64,000 nt of DNA from Macrosoma leucophasiata (GCA_036365455.1 JAWQUS010000023.1:7068001-7132000), one strand, 5' to 3'; positions 12,840 through 25,447 are shown, numbered from the stretch's first letter. Made by a program: numbers and translations. The notes: generated by a model from the letters alone, not told the origin.

Positions 12840-12990
12840 TAAGACAAAAATGTGTCGTAGCACGACGCCATGTCCTAGCGCGTAGCACGACTAGATGTCT
12901 TCTAGCACGACGCGGCATCGTATCGTAGCACTACACTACGTCGTCGTATTGTAGTTTTATTGTAGTACGTCGTATCGATGTTATATCGTG
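12840..12990. repeat. Degenerate CGTAGCACGAC / ACGTCGTA repeat
   Basis: GTAGCACGAC and its complement-like CGTCGTA recur about ten times with irregular spacing directly after the LINE remnant. Could be the microsatellite-like tail of that LINE or a decaying palindromic satellite. Confidence 0.6.
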
Positions 12991-14109
12991 TTCTGTGTAC
13001 GAGCCCTAAGATCTTTTACCAGAAATTACGGACCGTACATAAACTTAACATTTTTTTTATTTTTTATTTTTTTTTTCTTTTTTTTTTCCTTTATTATAGT
13101 ATAAATTAACAAAGTTTTAACATAATATCACTTAATGCTAGCATTGAAAAAACCACTAAGGTGGTTTACGCTAATATCTACCTGTTATGTAGTGTGTTGG
13201 TTGCAATGCAAATCATATTAGTAAAATGCGGCGGTACCTAGGGCACCTACCGCCCTTGGGCTAAAAAAATAAACAGACAATGCCATCTGGCGGTAGTACC
13301 CGTTGTTTTGTTTTTTTATTTAAGAGGAAGGTGGTGGATGTAATATATATATGGGTATGAATTTAATGACTATCCCAATCAAGATTCAATCGAGGTCAAT
13401 GGCTTAACGTTTAACATTCTTGACACACGTATATCTTGATATGAAGTGATAAGATTAACACATTAAATACACTCCTAGCAATTAGTAAGTCAATTCAAAA
13501 ATTCCAGATATTTGCGAATTAACTACCGCCTCACCTCATCTTTGGCGTACTTTTTGTAGTTAAATCCACTGTATTGTGTTTAACATCGCGTATAAGAAAT
13601 CTTACAGTGAGGTTTACTTAAGAATCATAATAATATGTCTCACATAACAAAATTACAGTGCTCATCCAGAAATATTGCACATCGAGCCTATGAAAGAGAC
13701 AATCGGCTAGTTTCGACTTCGTAGAGCGTTATCTCTGCTGCACACTGTCTACGTAAGCACTGATAGTCTGGTATTGGTCAAAACTTGATCAATATGGTGG
13801 ACAAACGTTATATATGTAAGGTAGGTAAGGACCCGAAATAAGCCAAAGTCTCCTTCCTAGGGTCGATGTGCATTATTTCTTGTTGGGTACTAGTACGTAT
13901 AGTACTATAACAAGACGGTGTATATCTGAAAATTTAACTTTTTGAGATGAGCTTTAGGTAGGTATGTATCTTGCTTTATGCTAAGATCAGATATCGAACG
14001 GGACAGGTTCGGTGATGAGATAAATTAATTTAATTAATGAATTTTTGAAATTTGATAGATCAATACAGATATGAATGTTGTAGGTAATTATATTTATTTT
14101 GTGGTCCCT
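12991..14109. other. AT-rich intergenic stretch
   Basis: Contains a poly-T tract at 13051-13090 and a short inverted pair (CACTAAGGTGGTT near 13155). No gene or clear element. Confidence 0.5.
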
Positions 14110-14382
14110 TGCAAAACGACTTTTTGCAAACAAGCCTGCAGTAAACATTGAAGGTAAGTGACGACTGCTGCATATACACAGTTACACAAAAACCGAATGT
14201 CAACATGTAGATGCGTTGCCACCTATGAGGCCTAAGTTGTTTTGCTACTGTGATAACGGGCCATACGTAATGTATGATTGGAATACGATAGTGCTGAACA
14301 CTACCACTTGGCGGCAGATAGATTAGGAAATGAGGTGGAATCTATGCTCTCGAACTTCGACATTGGAACCTTACCACCAGTA
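14110..14382 (-). mobile_element. A-tailed retroposon family, divergent old copy
   Basis: Collinear with the family (AAACAAGCCTGCAG to CTTACCACCAGTAAAAC) but with many substitutions. Confidence 0.7.
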
Positions 14383-14487
14383 AAACTCTACTTAGGCCCC
14401 GGGGATGACTACATTTTTATCGGTTTTGTGTAAATGTCTAAGGGCTTACCATGACTAATTACGTAACTGCATGTTTGTTTGCCACCA

Positions 14488-14795
14488 TCTATACAAATAA
14501 ATAAAATTGGAGTGTCTGTGTGTAATATAAAAATAACCGCTTTTTACAAAATGCATATGTATACACGGTACATATACCAAAATAATTTTAAAATTTTTGT
14601 CTGTCTGTCTGTCTGTCTGGCGGGGCTAATCTTGGGAACGGCTGGACTGATTTTGACGGGACATTCACTGGCAGATAGCTGATGTAATAAGGAGTAACTT
14701 AGGCTACTTTTATACTAGCTTCGCCCACGAATTCGTCCGGGTAGATACTGAACAATCATAAATTCTCACGGGGACGAAGTCGCGGGCACAGCTAG
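14488..14795 (+). mobile_element. Helitron-like non-autonomous element
   Basis: Same order as 61206-62176: AAAATTGGAGTGTCTGTG, CCGCTTTTTAC, GTCTG repeats, GGCGGGGCTAATCTTGG, then TTCGTCC and the end GCGGGCACAGCTAG followed by T. CTAG before T with a nearby stem (GGACGAAGTCG pairing with CGAATTCGTCC) fits the Helitron 3' end. No transposase. Confidence 0.6.
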
Positions 14796-15145
14796 TCATT
14801 AAATAAATAGAGATATTCGCATTTAATAAACATCTAAAAATATTTTCTGTTTGTTATTGTATGTAGAAGTGCATATGAGAATTCATTATTTGTGATACCC
14901 CAGAGCATGTATTTCAACAAAAAAAAAACTAAGTATTATCTATTTATTGCACGGAGGCGGTTCCATTTCAGCGAGCTGTGCATCAACTGTGTCTGTTTTG
15001 AGTTCAATGACTATGTTTTTTGGGTGTATGGATCACACTTTCAAGCATTTATTTGTTTAAATACTTTACTACAGCAAAAGGCACTTCCCTTGAAGGATTT
15101 GTTATGAAGTGTAAGTACATGAATTAACGAAATGGAAGATAATAA

Positions 15146-15400
15146 CTATTTATTAAAGGAGAGATAGTATTCATAAACATGTCTTTTGAAGGATTCTAAA
15201 GTTTGCACCTGACGAATAGATAACGGTAACAAATTCCACAGACGTACAGCTTGATTAGTAAAAGAGTTAGAATAGAAGGAGGAAACGTGAGAAGGAGTCA
15301 AAAGGCTTAAATTGTTGGAAGAGCGAAGAAAGTGGGAGTTAGAGAGAAGATAGTGAAAACGCTCCTTAAGATATAAAGGATAGTGAGGATAGAATGACAA
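15146..15400 (-). pseudogene. LINE ORF2 C-terminal fragment (CR1/Jockey type)
   Basis: Reads SSFYSNSFTNQAVRLWNLLP followed by LSIRQ and SFKRHVYEYY, the usual C-terminus of CR1/Jockey-type reverse transcriptase proteins, then a stop. Upstream parts are missing, so this is a dead 5'-truncated copy. Confidence 0.75.
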
Positions 15401-15879
15401 ACAGTAGTTTTATTATTGAATGCTTAGTGGTTTCCATGAATGTAGAGTTCGAAATCATAAAATCGAATTTATCACCCTGGTCATATGTTACCTAAAAGAT
15501 GAACAGATAGTATGTCAGCCTGTATATTATAATTAACTTTATAATACTTATGAAATTACAGTTTTTAAGTTAAATGTAATTCAAACATTTCTAAAACGCA
15601 AAAAATAACTCAGTGGCAGTTACGACTGTACTTGAATTGACTGTACTGTTTTACTATCACTAGTGCTAGTACTTTAATCTATCTAGATACATTCAATACA
15701 CATTGAAAAAAAATTGCTTTATGTATTTAAGAAGCCGGGGTCATTGCATTGGTACATAAAACGTGTTACTCATCGACTCTACCAGAGCTACTTACTAGCC
15801 GTTTTATAATAATCACAGTAAACTGTTCGAATGTCACTGATTCACTGATTATCACAGCAGTTTTTTTTGACAAGAAATA

Positions 15880-16130
15880 TCTATCAATGGGATCAAAAAT
15901 AAAACGTCACAAGTGGACGTGGATTGAACTCGTTCTCCGAAGAACTCCCGATCACATACTAGGAGAAGTTCTGGAAGGACACCTGGCGGTGTTCGGTGGC
16001 CGAGGATCTGAAAACTATCACACTGAGGTCCGAGGTGAAGCGCGCAGCCCAAGACAGATCGCGAGAGTATTGTGTATGCCCTCTGCCCCACATAGGCGAT
16101 ACAGGACTAAGTCAAAAGATAGTTAGTTAG
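15880..16130 (+). pseudogene. LINE ORF2 C-terminal remnant
   Basis: KRHKWTWIELVLRRTPDHI and, in another frame, VKRAAQDRSREYC resemble the terminal 'KW-W-GHV-RR ... AAQDR' region of lepidopteran LINE ORF2. At least one frameshift. Confidence 0.6.
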
Positions 16131-17214
16131 TCATCGTTCCTTACCCTATCCATACCTTTCACGCTCTCGCGATAACATAGGTATGAGATAGATTTAAAAT
16201 AAATGCCCATTGGTAAAAAACCTGCTTATTCGGTTCAAAATGTTAGTACCTAGCGCCGAATTTAGATCTACCTACTTTAAGTCTATAATTATAGTGTAAA
16301 TCAGGTATCAAAGATATAAAGTACCCTTATAAGTAAATATTTGTCAGCAGCCTTACGTAAAATGGTCACCATTAAGGTAAATAAATACGGAAGAATGCAT
16401 TTGTATTATTGATGATAATTGCTATTATTTATATCGTTTAGCTGAAGCTATAATTTCTCACGGGTGACCTTCTCAAAAAAGTAAACAACCTCTGTCGTTA
16501 AAGGTTGAATAAATGTGGTTATAATGTACGATGTATGTATGTATCTTCACGCCAGGTCCCGGGGGTAGGGGTAGGCGGAGAGTGTGGTGCGCCAGATATC
16601 CCGGTCCTGACACATACTTGGTAGGTAAGGTAATCATAATTTCGTGCGTTTTGCAGGTAAGTTAGATGAAAATTACAGCTACATATTATTATAAAATATG
16701 TACCTATATATTACTAAGGGTTATCATTTTTCATTCACTAATTTGTGTACCTAGGAATAACGCATAATATACGTATTTATAATAATATTAAACTTAGGTA
16801 CTTAGTATTGTTTATAATCACAACATTACACGAATAACCCGCATATTAACATTGTGGTGTTAAGACATGACATTGAATTACAACTGCTAATATTCTCAGA
16901 AAAAACGTATCAATTAAGAATAATTCTCGAATAATTTTATTAGGTATAGAAAAAACGACATATACCTAGTATTGATATTATTCTCATTATGAATACCTAT
17001 TACTTGTTATCACTTAGGAATCATCCTACAAGGTTCTTCTTATAAGGGGTTACATGGGACACAAGTTGAAATTTAAATAAAGGTGGGTGGATCCCTTTAC
17101 CTCTACATCTCTACCCTTCGTACTAAATAGTTATATCACAGTTTAAAGGTAATTAACACGTTCGTTTTCTTTAGACTGTGGTTATATTGTCAGAAAATGA
17201 AACGTCAAAACTAT
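16131..17214. other. AT-rich stretch with a short LINE tail
   Basis: 16541-16618 (CTTCACGCCAGGTCCC, CCGGTCCTGACACATAC) is the reverse complement of the 3' end of the LINE remnant at 55470-55740. The rest is unassigned. Confidence 0.5.
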
Positions 17215-17750
17215 GGAACCGATATGTCATATTGGTCGGATTCGGCAACTCCTACAAGTTATTGAATCAATAGAGCTATCGAAAAGATTAAGTTTTCTTA
17301 CAATGTCGTTCTGGATTTCAGCGTATTTGGAGCTTGTAACCTTCGCAATCCCCCAATTGGGAACTAAATACAGGTTGAGTGGAGCGCATCGCTAGGCCGG
17401 TGGCCAACCTAATATGCCAAAATTAGACCCCGATTGGCAAATGCATACAATACTTACTATATAGAGGGACATGGATAGATTAGCAATGACAATAACGCGT
17501 GAATTTAAACAGTTGTCATAGTTAATCTTCGTATTTACATACACTGTAATTCTCTGAGAGTATACAAGCTGTATCGTTTGCGCATACCTAGCCAATGGAG
17601 GTTTAAGAAATAACTTGACGTCATCAACGTTTTTCATATCATTATTTAAACTGGCATTAAAAACAACTTTGTTTGTACGTGTTTCCTGCTGTATGCTTCT
17701 CAATATATTAATTGTGGCTATTCATCTCTTATGTATTTCCAAATACTCAC

Positions 17751-17847
17751 CGAGTATTTGCAGGAAGCTATCTTCCAGCCTCATTGTGGAGGAGAGGAGG
17801 TAGTCAGTCCCCTCCAACTCGCTGGGCGCCATCAGGTCGCTCCTCAT
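17751..17847 (-). CDS. Candidate first coding exon of an unidentified gene
   Basis: On the minus strand an ATG at 17847 opens 32 codons (beginning MRSDLMAPSELEGTDYLL, ending DSFLQIL) followed by a consensus donor G|GTGAGT at 17750. Codon use is GC-richer than the surrounding introns, as for real exons here. A possible second exon with matching phase is 17363-17302 (TATTTAG acceptor; reads VPNWGIAKVTSSKYAEIQ; donor GTAAGA), or a longer version reading on to about 17215. I do not recognise the protein. The rest of the gene would lie to the left, where I could not find convincing further exons among the repeats. It points away from the plus-strand promoter at 18234, so the two could share a divergent promoter region. 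Confidence 0.4.
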
Positions 17848-18084
17848 TTTCACTTAACACTGTACTAAGATCCGGTTCACAAAAACGTCAACATCACAAC
17901 AACATGTTTTTAACTAAAACGTTACACTGTCACAGTTAACCAAATGAATTAAACTGGAGTTTGTTACATCACGCATGCATTAACAAAAATTTCGGTTGTG
18001 GCACGCGGATTGAATTAAAGATACGGTGAATTTGGTTGGAGGTTTGTATTGTGATTACATTGTGTGGGAAACCGCGTAAACAAG

Positions 18085-18265
18085 GCAGGGAGGCCGGTTA
18101 TTGCTGCTTCACGTGTAGAACATAAATTAATGATAACGCGATTAGCGTGCGCCGCGAGTTGTCTCTGCGCGCGCGCCACTACATCTACTTCGTACGTCGC
18201 GCGGCCACCACAGCTATCAGCTGATTCGTCCACTATAAATAATACGGAATTATTTGAATGCAGTT
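18085..18265 (+). promoter_or_regulatory. CpG-rich core promoter with TATA box and initiator
   Basis: TATAAATA at 18234-18241 is followed by GCAGTTT with the A at 18262, placing TATA about 28 bp upstream of a CAGT-type initiator, the standard insect spacing. Upstream 18100-18220 is CpG-dense (GCGCGCGCGCC, GTCGCGCGGCC) against an AT-rich background. A possible 5' UTR donor is TGATT|GTAGGT around 18325-18335. No plus-strand coding exon that it would drive was found between here and 26 kb, so its gene is unknown. It could also serve the minus-strand exon at 17847. Confidence 0.5.
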
Positions 18266-18753
18266 TAGCTGACAGTTAACGGTAGATCGCATTTGGCAGT
18301 TGGATTGTGTGAAGTGGGAAGTTTCTGATTGTAGGTATATAGTCTTCTGTTAGCTGGTGATTTATGTGAAGTTTGGGATAGCTCTATGGTCATATAACTA
18401 TGACTATGAGTGTGATTGAAAATTCAGCTCCGCTCTTCCTGATAGTAAATTAAAATTATCAGTTTATTGATTAGTTAATTAACAATCAGCGTTAAATGAT
18501 ACAATGTAAAAGTACAACTTTGATTATCGTACGGACTACAAATTGGACAGTATTTTTTTACTCTCCGAGAAAGATACTATTACAAAGTAAACAAACTAAT
18601 AGGTAAGGTACTTAGCAGTGGTATACTGCTATTAAGCCAACAAGAGTTATTAGTGAAGGATTTCTTTATAAATCGTCCGAATAATAATAATTTGCATTAT
18701 GAACTGGACTCGGCAAACATTCATTCACAAAATAGCCTGAGCGAATGAATTTG

Positions 18754-18975
18754 ATGACCCGGTTAGTCCAGCGGTGTGAGACGATCGTTTGATTAGAAGG
18801 GTCGCGGGTTCGATTCCTGCACTGGGACAAATGTTTGTATGGCCTACAGATATCTATTCGTTTCGGGTCTAGGTGCTTGTGTATGTGTTGTACTCGTATG
18901 TGTACAACGGCATCCACGACACAGGCTTATTACCTAGCGTGGGGGTGAGAGTGCAAGCGTATTTTATTATTATTT
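18754..18975 (+). mobile_element. tRNA-headed SINE, family 1
   Basis: Head GACCCGGTTAGTCCAGCGGTG with B-box GGTTCGATTCC in a GCGGG/CCTGC T-arm, then a conserved body (GTATGGCCTACAGATATCT, GTTGTACTCG) and a TTTTATTATTATTTT tail. Not a functional tRNA: it is repeated with the same non-tRNA body at 38094, 53636 and 60313. Confidence 0.85.
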
Positions 18976-19580
18976 TTTATCTACAGTAGCTAATACCTAC
19001 TAGGTCAACCTTTTACTGATGGTAGAGTCAGAGAATATGTAATAATGTAGAGTTCTAGGGTAGGGATTCGAGAGACGTAGACACCTAGGTGGTTGTGATT
19101 TCACTTCACGGGTGACAAAATAAAAAAAATAAGGAAATCAATGGAGTGTATCCTAATAATTTATATTTATTCATTTTAAATGTGTAGTAATTAAACGTTT
19201 TCGGTTAATACGGTTCTTTCTTCTTGTTTTTCTGAAGATTCTGAACTGAATTTTGTGAACTTCGGGACACACGTTTTTACTTTTTATCTTATAATAGAGT
19301 TCTTCTACTCGCCAATAGATGGCACTTTTCATGTTTTCTTATTATTTTATTTCTTTATTTTTTAATTAATTCAAGTTTCAAATTAATTTTGTTGTATCCT
19401 CTTTATCCTGTACATAAGTTTTAATTTAAATAATATTACTTCTAAAGCGAAAATAAGTGGCAAAAAATATTTTTTATAGGAAGTAATTAAGGAAGTAGAC
19501 ATTTTTTTAAAATTAATATTCTTGTTTTGGTGTAAAGGGTTGATTAACAATGGTTTTACTTGCATTTCGATGTTTGGAAA
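18976..19580. other. AT-rich stretch, nothing recognised
   Basis: Poly-T and poly-A runs, no splice-supported coding sequence. Confidence 0.5.
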
Positions 19581-19866
19581 CGGTGGTAGAGCTCCAGTGA
19601 CGGAGCGTACGGGCGTAGGCACCACCACCACATTACCTAATATACTTGGCGCTAAATGGTAGTGTTCAGCACTATCGTGTTCCGGTCAGGTGGTAATGTA
19701 TGGCCCTGTAATTTCCGGCACAGAGGCATAACACCTTAGGCCTCAGGAGTGGTAACGCATCTGCATTTTAACCTTGGTGTTTGTGTGGGTGTCTATACGC
19801 TGCAGTCATCACTTAACATCAATGTGAACTGTAAGCATATTTGCCACTTCCATTACATAAAAAAAT
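19581..19866 (+). mobile_element. A-tailed retroposon family, near-complete copy
   Basis: Sense orientation: GGTGGTAGAGCTCCAGTGAC at the 5' side through CCATTACATAAAAAAA at the 3' side. Confidence 0.88.
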
Positions 19867-20104
19867 TGTACATTTTTATAAACGGACGAGTCGACATAGC
19901 TATCTGTTCGCTATATTTGTACCTATATATTAACATCAATAGAAAAGAAACCGTTAGGTACATCGTGATCTAGGCAATTGCAGTGATGATAGGTTTGAAT
20001 CGCACATGATTACAATGGCTCGCATTCTATTAGCATTGACCGTAAATTAATGGTGCACCTTTTTATGATGTTGATTGATGCAAGCAAACGGATTGAATTG
20101 CAAA

Positions 20105-20405
20105 AACGTAACTTCACGCCTGTAATCCCCGAAAACGTAGGCAGAGGTAAATGCATGCATTCAAGCATACATGCAAACACCCACGATTCGCCGGTTACGT
20201 TTTGGGCCATGTAACAGGTTGACATCTCCGGGCACATTACTTAACTTCGAGGTACTCTGCAATTTATAGAAAATGGAAAAATCGCAATATAATCAGAGAT
20301 AAAGGACTTTACACCATTATCTCTGATAACCCCCTACCCGGGAATCGAACCCAGGACCTCAGCGTAGTAGTAGTGGCCTGTTACCACTAGGCTGCCGAGG
20401 CAGTT
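20105..20405 (-). mobile_element. tRNA-headed SINE, family 2
   Basis: On the minus strand the head reads CTGCCTCGGCAGCCTAGTGG with B-box GGGTTCGATTCCCGGG. The body ends with GGCGTGAAGTTACG. Related copies lie at 23745, 52462 and, as fragments, 22803, 27279 and 51640. Confidence 0.8.
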
Positions 20406-20431
20406 TGCAAACATTGCATTATGTTTCCATT

Positions 20432-20685
20432 TTTTTGTGAACGTGGCACACAAGCATGCAGCTCACATTGTTCTTACATCAAGTGATGACTGAAGCCTAT
20501 AGGCATGAAAACCAGAGTTTAAAATGCAGATGCGTTGCCACCAATGAGACCTAAGTTGTTATGCCTCTGTGATAGTTATTACGGGGTCATACGTTAGATA
20601 TCACCCAACCGGAACTCGATAGTGCTGAACACTCCCATTTGACGGAAAATAGATTAGGAAAGGAACTCTAACACCAGTAAAACAC
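20432..20685 (-). mobile_element. A-tailed retroposon family, divergent copy
   Basis: GGCACACAAGCATGCAGCTC to CTAACACCAGTAAAAC, with substitutions and small deletions. Confidence 0.7.
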
Positions 20686-20689
20686 AACA

Positions 20690-21590
20690 TCAATGTGATT
20701 AAAAACGAAGTCTACGCAAAGACAAGGATAGGTAAGGCGGCCAACTCTCTGATGATAGCATGCGGGACTTTTTGTGGATAGATAGGGTATGGTAAATGCG
20801 AAGTATGAAGATTTGTCTGTATACCTACGTACGTACCAAAATTACATAAAAACACAAAAGTTACATACTAAAGTCATTTATTTTCAAAATAGTATTTATC
20901 ACTAGAGTGACACTATTTACAAAAATGCAAAATGGAACAAAGCGATCACATACAAACATACGCAAACAGTTTTCAATAGAATTCACACAATGCGTAGATG
21001 CTCCGTGGATGCTCCGCTGTTGTTTGCATGTGTGTGTGGGTGTAGTGTAGTGTATGTTTTATGTATGTGTGTGATGGTGTGGTTATGTATTAGCTTGAAA
21101 AAAAGGCATAATACGTCCATGCATCCAATATGGGACATGCGGGACGCACCCAACGTTTTGCGGGACTTTTTTATTAATTCTTGCAAAGCGGGATTACATC
21201 CAGCATTACGGGACGGTCTCGCAGAATCCGGGACGGTTAGCCGCCTTAGGGATAGGTTCGCAAGTCACCATAATTTTTAATTCGACAAGTAATCCGGTTT
21301 GATAGATTTCTTACTTATCATATCAATATACCTACTTTAATAACATTTATGCACTTTGAGCTTCTGATAATAGAGTAGGTACCAGATATACCTTTGGTCT
21401 TCGATCGATAACACTCTCTGGCAGATTTATAAGTAGGTAATGGGTCGGTGCTAATGCCCTCGAGTTGAGTTTTAATACTGAAACTCTTGCATATGCAGAA
21501 ATAAACGTTAACAAAAAACTCATCGAATGTAAAAATTTCGGTGGCATGACAGATGACAAAGGAATGGTGTTAGAAATTCCCCTACTAGAG
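20690..21590. other. Intergenic stretch, nothing certain
   Basis: GCGGGACTTTTT recurs at 20762 and 21159, inside a block rich in GGGAC words (21135-21240) that looks like a decayed repeat. No coding evidence. Confidence 0.4.
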
Positions 21591-21591
21591 C

Positions 21592-21918
21592 TAGGGTTGT
21601 CAGATCCAGGCTGCTCATTTCCTGGACATTTCTGAGGCCACGAACGGAATTAGAGTTCTGGTAGCTATAGTCCGAGACTAAACTAAGTCGAAAAACTTAC
21701 AAATCTCTTACGTTTCGTTAAAAAGAACAACTTAAGACGAATGGACGAATAAAAAGAACTTTGGCCCTGCGTGACCTCTAAAAACTGAAAAAAGACGCGC
21801 GAGAGAAAAAATGGTAATTTCCGTAGGTACGTGGCCGAACAATCTCAAAAAGTGAAATTCCTGGACACAGAACAAATTCTGGGACAATCCCGGAAATCCT
21901 GGCCATCTGACAACCCTA
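21592..21918. mobile_element. hAT-type MITE, 327 bp
   Basis: TIRs TAGGGTTGTCAGAT / ATCTGACAACCCTA, with extended partial complementarity (CCAGG / CCTGG). Flanked by ACTAGAGC and ACTAAAAC, a 6/8 match in line with an 8-bp hAT target duplication. No transposase. Confidence 0.8.
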
Positions 21919-22369
21919 ACTAAAACCACAACTTTCGGCGAAAAAAAATATTTTTCATCGATTTTTTTATCTCTGAATTTTATTTTTATTTCATCTTTTT
22001 TTTTTCATAACATTGCAAAAATGCTTTACAACGTTGATTAGATTCCAACGGCGTATCTATTCGATCCGTGTTGACCAAGATATGGATTTCATTAGCTTAG
22101 TAAGATAAAAATATCGCCCGCGTATCATTTTTGTAAGTGGTTGAAGAATATCAGGGATTGTTATTGTTGTATTATGTTACATAATAGCAGAATAATAATC
22201 AGTTATCTTTTTATAGTGTGAAATATATCTCCATTATTTATTATGCCAAGCTTTTAAAGCGCCTCCTTGTCGCTAGAAGTGATTGAAAGTGACAAATAAA
22301 CTTGTCGATTGGCTATGTCCTCGTCCACACTCCACAACGTTTAGCAGGATAAACGCACACGCTGAAATT

Positions 22370-22575
22370 AGTTTGTTCAGAATCGATTTCAGGTATTTTT
22401 AATATAACTGAGTAATATTTTATCCCAAAATTATTATTAGAATTAAGTAAATTATGGTCTCCCGTTTGGTGAACAGTCAATACAAACGAAAATGAGACTA
22501 ACGTCTATCCAAAATAAAATGCTAGTCTTAACAAGTTCATTATAACTCGTTGGTACATGCATTTTATTATAAAAT
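22370..22575 (+). repeat. Dispersed repeat, partner of 2150-2385
   Basis: Collinear words GTGAACAGTCAATACAAACG and CGTCTATCCAAAATAAA shared with 2150-2385. Confidence 0.7.
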
Positions 22576-22586
22576 ATCATTTAAGC

Positions 22587-22761
22587 CTGGGTTGCACCAA
22601 GATATTTGTTAAAGTTATTGTCACATTTCACATCCCTCTCTAACTTTGACAGATTTCTTTAAGTTAGAGAAGGATGTGAAATGTTACAACTTTAATTTTA
22701 GCAAATATTTTATAGAACTTATATTTTTAAGAACTTTAACTAAAGTCGTGGTGCAACCCAG
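22587..22761. mobile_element. MITE with CTGGGTTGCACCA TIRs
   Basis: CTGGGTTGCACCA at 22587 is mirrored by TGGTGCAACCCAG ending 22761. The interior is palindromic (GGATGTGAAATG / CATTTCACATCC). A half copy (GGTTGCACCACGACTTTTG) follows at 22770-22800. Confidence 0.8.
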
Positions 22762-22802
22762 ACTAAGGCTTGGTTGCACCACGACTTTTGTCAAAGTTCT
22801 TA

Positions 22803-22895
22803 ATGCATGCATTCAAGCAAACTCCCACGATTCGCCGGTTAGGTACGTTTTGACCCCATGTAGCAGGTGGCGAGCCTGTTGAGCGTTAGCAAGTT
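22803..22895 (-). mobile_element. SINE family 2 fragment
   Basis: ATGCATGCATTCAAGC and CACGATTCGCCGGTTA match 20105-20405 in the same orientation. Confidence 0.6.
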
Positions 22896-23744
22896 CTCTG
22901 TCGTTACAAAAATTGATGGTAATTAAACATGGGTAAATAAAAGCAGTGGCGAAATTTTGATTTGTTGGGCTTGACTCTTCGGGGTGGAAGGGCCAACTTA
23001 GTACAGTCAACGGCAAAAGAAGATGATCAAAATCGGATATTCAATATTCAAAATGATCGTAATTTGCGTCAAAATAGTGTGGCGGTGAAGTGTTTCTAAA
23101 GTAAGAGATTTTGAAATGTACAGGCTTCATCAAGATCCCTCGCCCTGGTTTGCTACTGATTATAGGTATTTAATATAGGAATAAATAAAATTTAAATAAA
23201 ACAAAAATTACCAAAAATATTTTATTGTGTATTACATTTAAAAAGATCTTACAAATATAATAAAATACATCGAAAAGGCACTTATATTCTACACTTAATG
23301 ACACTTAAACAATACATTTATGGCGATTCAAGACTGAGATTCTAAAAGATTTATATCCTGTATCTTATATAATAATGGCAATTTTTTTGTACAAGCAACA
23401 CATTTGGCACTTTGAGAATTTACAACAGCAACTGATTAAAACCAACAAGAGTTAAAAAATGCTGTGTTCGAAAAACCCTAACAAACAAAAAAAAATGTAT
23501 TTAACAAAATTAAAATGTATCATGTAGTTTAAAAGGACGGACAAAATGTAATGTTAAATAAACAATTTAAATATTAACGAAATCTCTAAACATAATTAAT
23601 TGTATCTACGTATTTGTTTGGAAGCTCTAATAGATTATTAAAAATATTGTTATTTGAATACATTTCAGTTGAAAAATATTACATCAATGTGTGTCGAATC
23701 GATAAGTCAGTTACAGCTTTAGGAAAAAATTGTTTTATTTTTGT

Positions 23745-23915
23745 CTACCTCAATAGTTTAGTGGTAGCAGGCCACTTGTTATTCCTGGACTCTATCCTCG
23801 AGGTGGGAGGTAAGTAGGTATTGTAATTTTTCCGTCTTTCAGAAGTTTCCCAATGGCACCCTCGGAGTTTGGTAATGTGCCTGTAGATGTCAATAGGCTT
23901 GCCACCTAAACAGGA
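23745..23915 (+). mobile_element. SINE family 2, divergent plus-strand copy
   Basis: Head CTCAATAGTTTAGTGGTAGC followed by the body in reverse order to 20105 (TAATGTGCCTGTAGATGTCAATAGG). Confidence 0.65.
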
Positions 23916-25447
23916 CAAAAGGTACTATCAAATTCATGGGTGCTTCAAGTATGTTTTCTTTTTTATGCATATTTTGCAATATCAAATTATTATTTCATAA
24001 TAAGTTTACAAAAGTAAAAAGAACAAAAACAAATCAATCATATTACTCTAGTTATTTAACAAAAATATTTGAATAAGGTCATCGACAATGTGTTTTACAT
24101 TATTTATATCAAAATGTACAAAATCAAAACAGCACTTTGAAACATTGAAAATAAGTTTGAGCTCTCGGTGCATTTATATACAAATTGCACATGATGTAAA
24201 TATTTGCCTCGTAACACTTGTTACTATTTTTATATGCCTAAAGGCAATCCTTCACAAAGTTATGTAAAACTTTTCTAACTGCTCTTGACAACGTTGCAAA
24301 TTTTAAATTAAATAAGTAACATAAAAATACTTCAAAAAAAAAGAAAGGAATGTAGTTTCTCTCTCTCTCTGTAGTTTTTTTTTTATTTTAGAGACATTTG
24401 TTTCTTGTCACAACTTTTGGACAGTGTTTATTGTAGTACTATTTATCACACATTTGTTTTGTTATTTAACATTATTTAACAGCTGTGTAGGAGAACGTAA
24501 ATTTTTAAAATGTCATATCAGTACCAGTGGCAAATTTTATCAATACGTATACTAACTGATGAACAAAATAGGCATAGTTTTACAACCACACGTAAGATTT
24601 ATATAAACTACAAAAATATATTCTACTTCAAATACATTTTTTAAATTTATTTAACTTATATACTAAAGGACAGGTTTTAAAGTCTATACTGTTATTACAA
24701 AGGATAAATACTGTGGCTTGACTGACTTACTAAATCGCTTTAGTCCTGATATACGTCTTCGATTATTATCGTTTCATGCCGCCTATGCGATCTGATTATT
24801 GTTATTGCTTACCACCTGCTAAAGTTATAATGACAGACAGATTATTGCTATTACTCCCATAGCAGAAATCAAAGGTCAGAAAAAAATCAAAGACGTAACC
24901 CAGGAAACAGCGAATAAGGCGCTCAACCCACTTCACTGCGCTCCGTCGCGTAGCTCAGGGCGGCAGATTTTAACATTGTATGCAAATATCTCGATTTGTA
25001 TAGAAAACACGCCTAGGGCAACACACTCGTGACGCGGCTACGCGTGGGATGGCATCATACTATTATCTGCCCGTCTGCGCATCGCGACGGGACGCATGAG
25101 TGAACCGCCTAAGTTAGGCGATTGAGCCACTGTAGTGCCGATTAATTAAAAATACGCATGAAGATCCATAAACATAAAAATACTTCTAATACGTTTTTCA
25201 TGAATTAAATTCGACATAAATTATCATTAACAGAAATAATATAATTCTACCCACATTTTAAACTATGGAGTTAATTCTCCGAAAGCTACGGCTAATATAA
25301 TAAAGCTTACTATACTAGCAGTGATATAAAATGATATCTACAAAGTAAAGCTTACGAATTTCACTGGAATAAATTACATCAAAAAATATACAATAAGTCT
25401 GTATATTTAATGTTATATCATACAGTTATCAGCTAAATATAAAAATA
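23916..25447. other. AT-rich stretch
   Basis: A short CT repeat at 24358-24370 and a GC-richer patch at 24905-25130 (CTGCGCTCCGTCGCG). Nothing coding. Confidence 0.5.

Noticed and set aside
18756..18840. Functional tRNA gene at the SINE family 1 head
   Set aside because: The same head plus a long non-tRNA body recurs four times, so it is a SINE promoter rather than a tRNA gene.
21732..21929. 65-codon minus-strand frame
   Set aside because: It lies inside the hAT-type MITE 21592-21918 and has no transposase motif.
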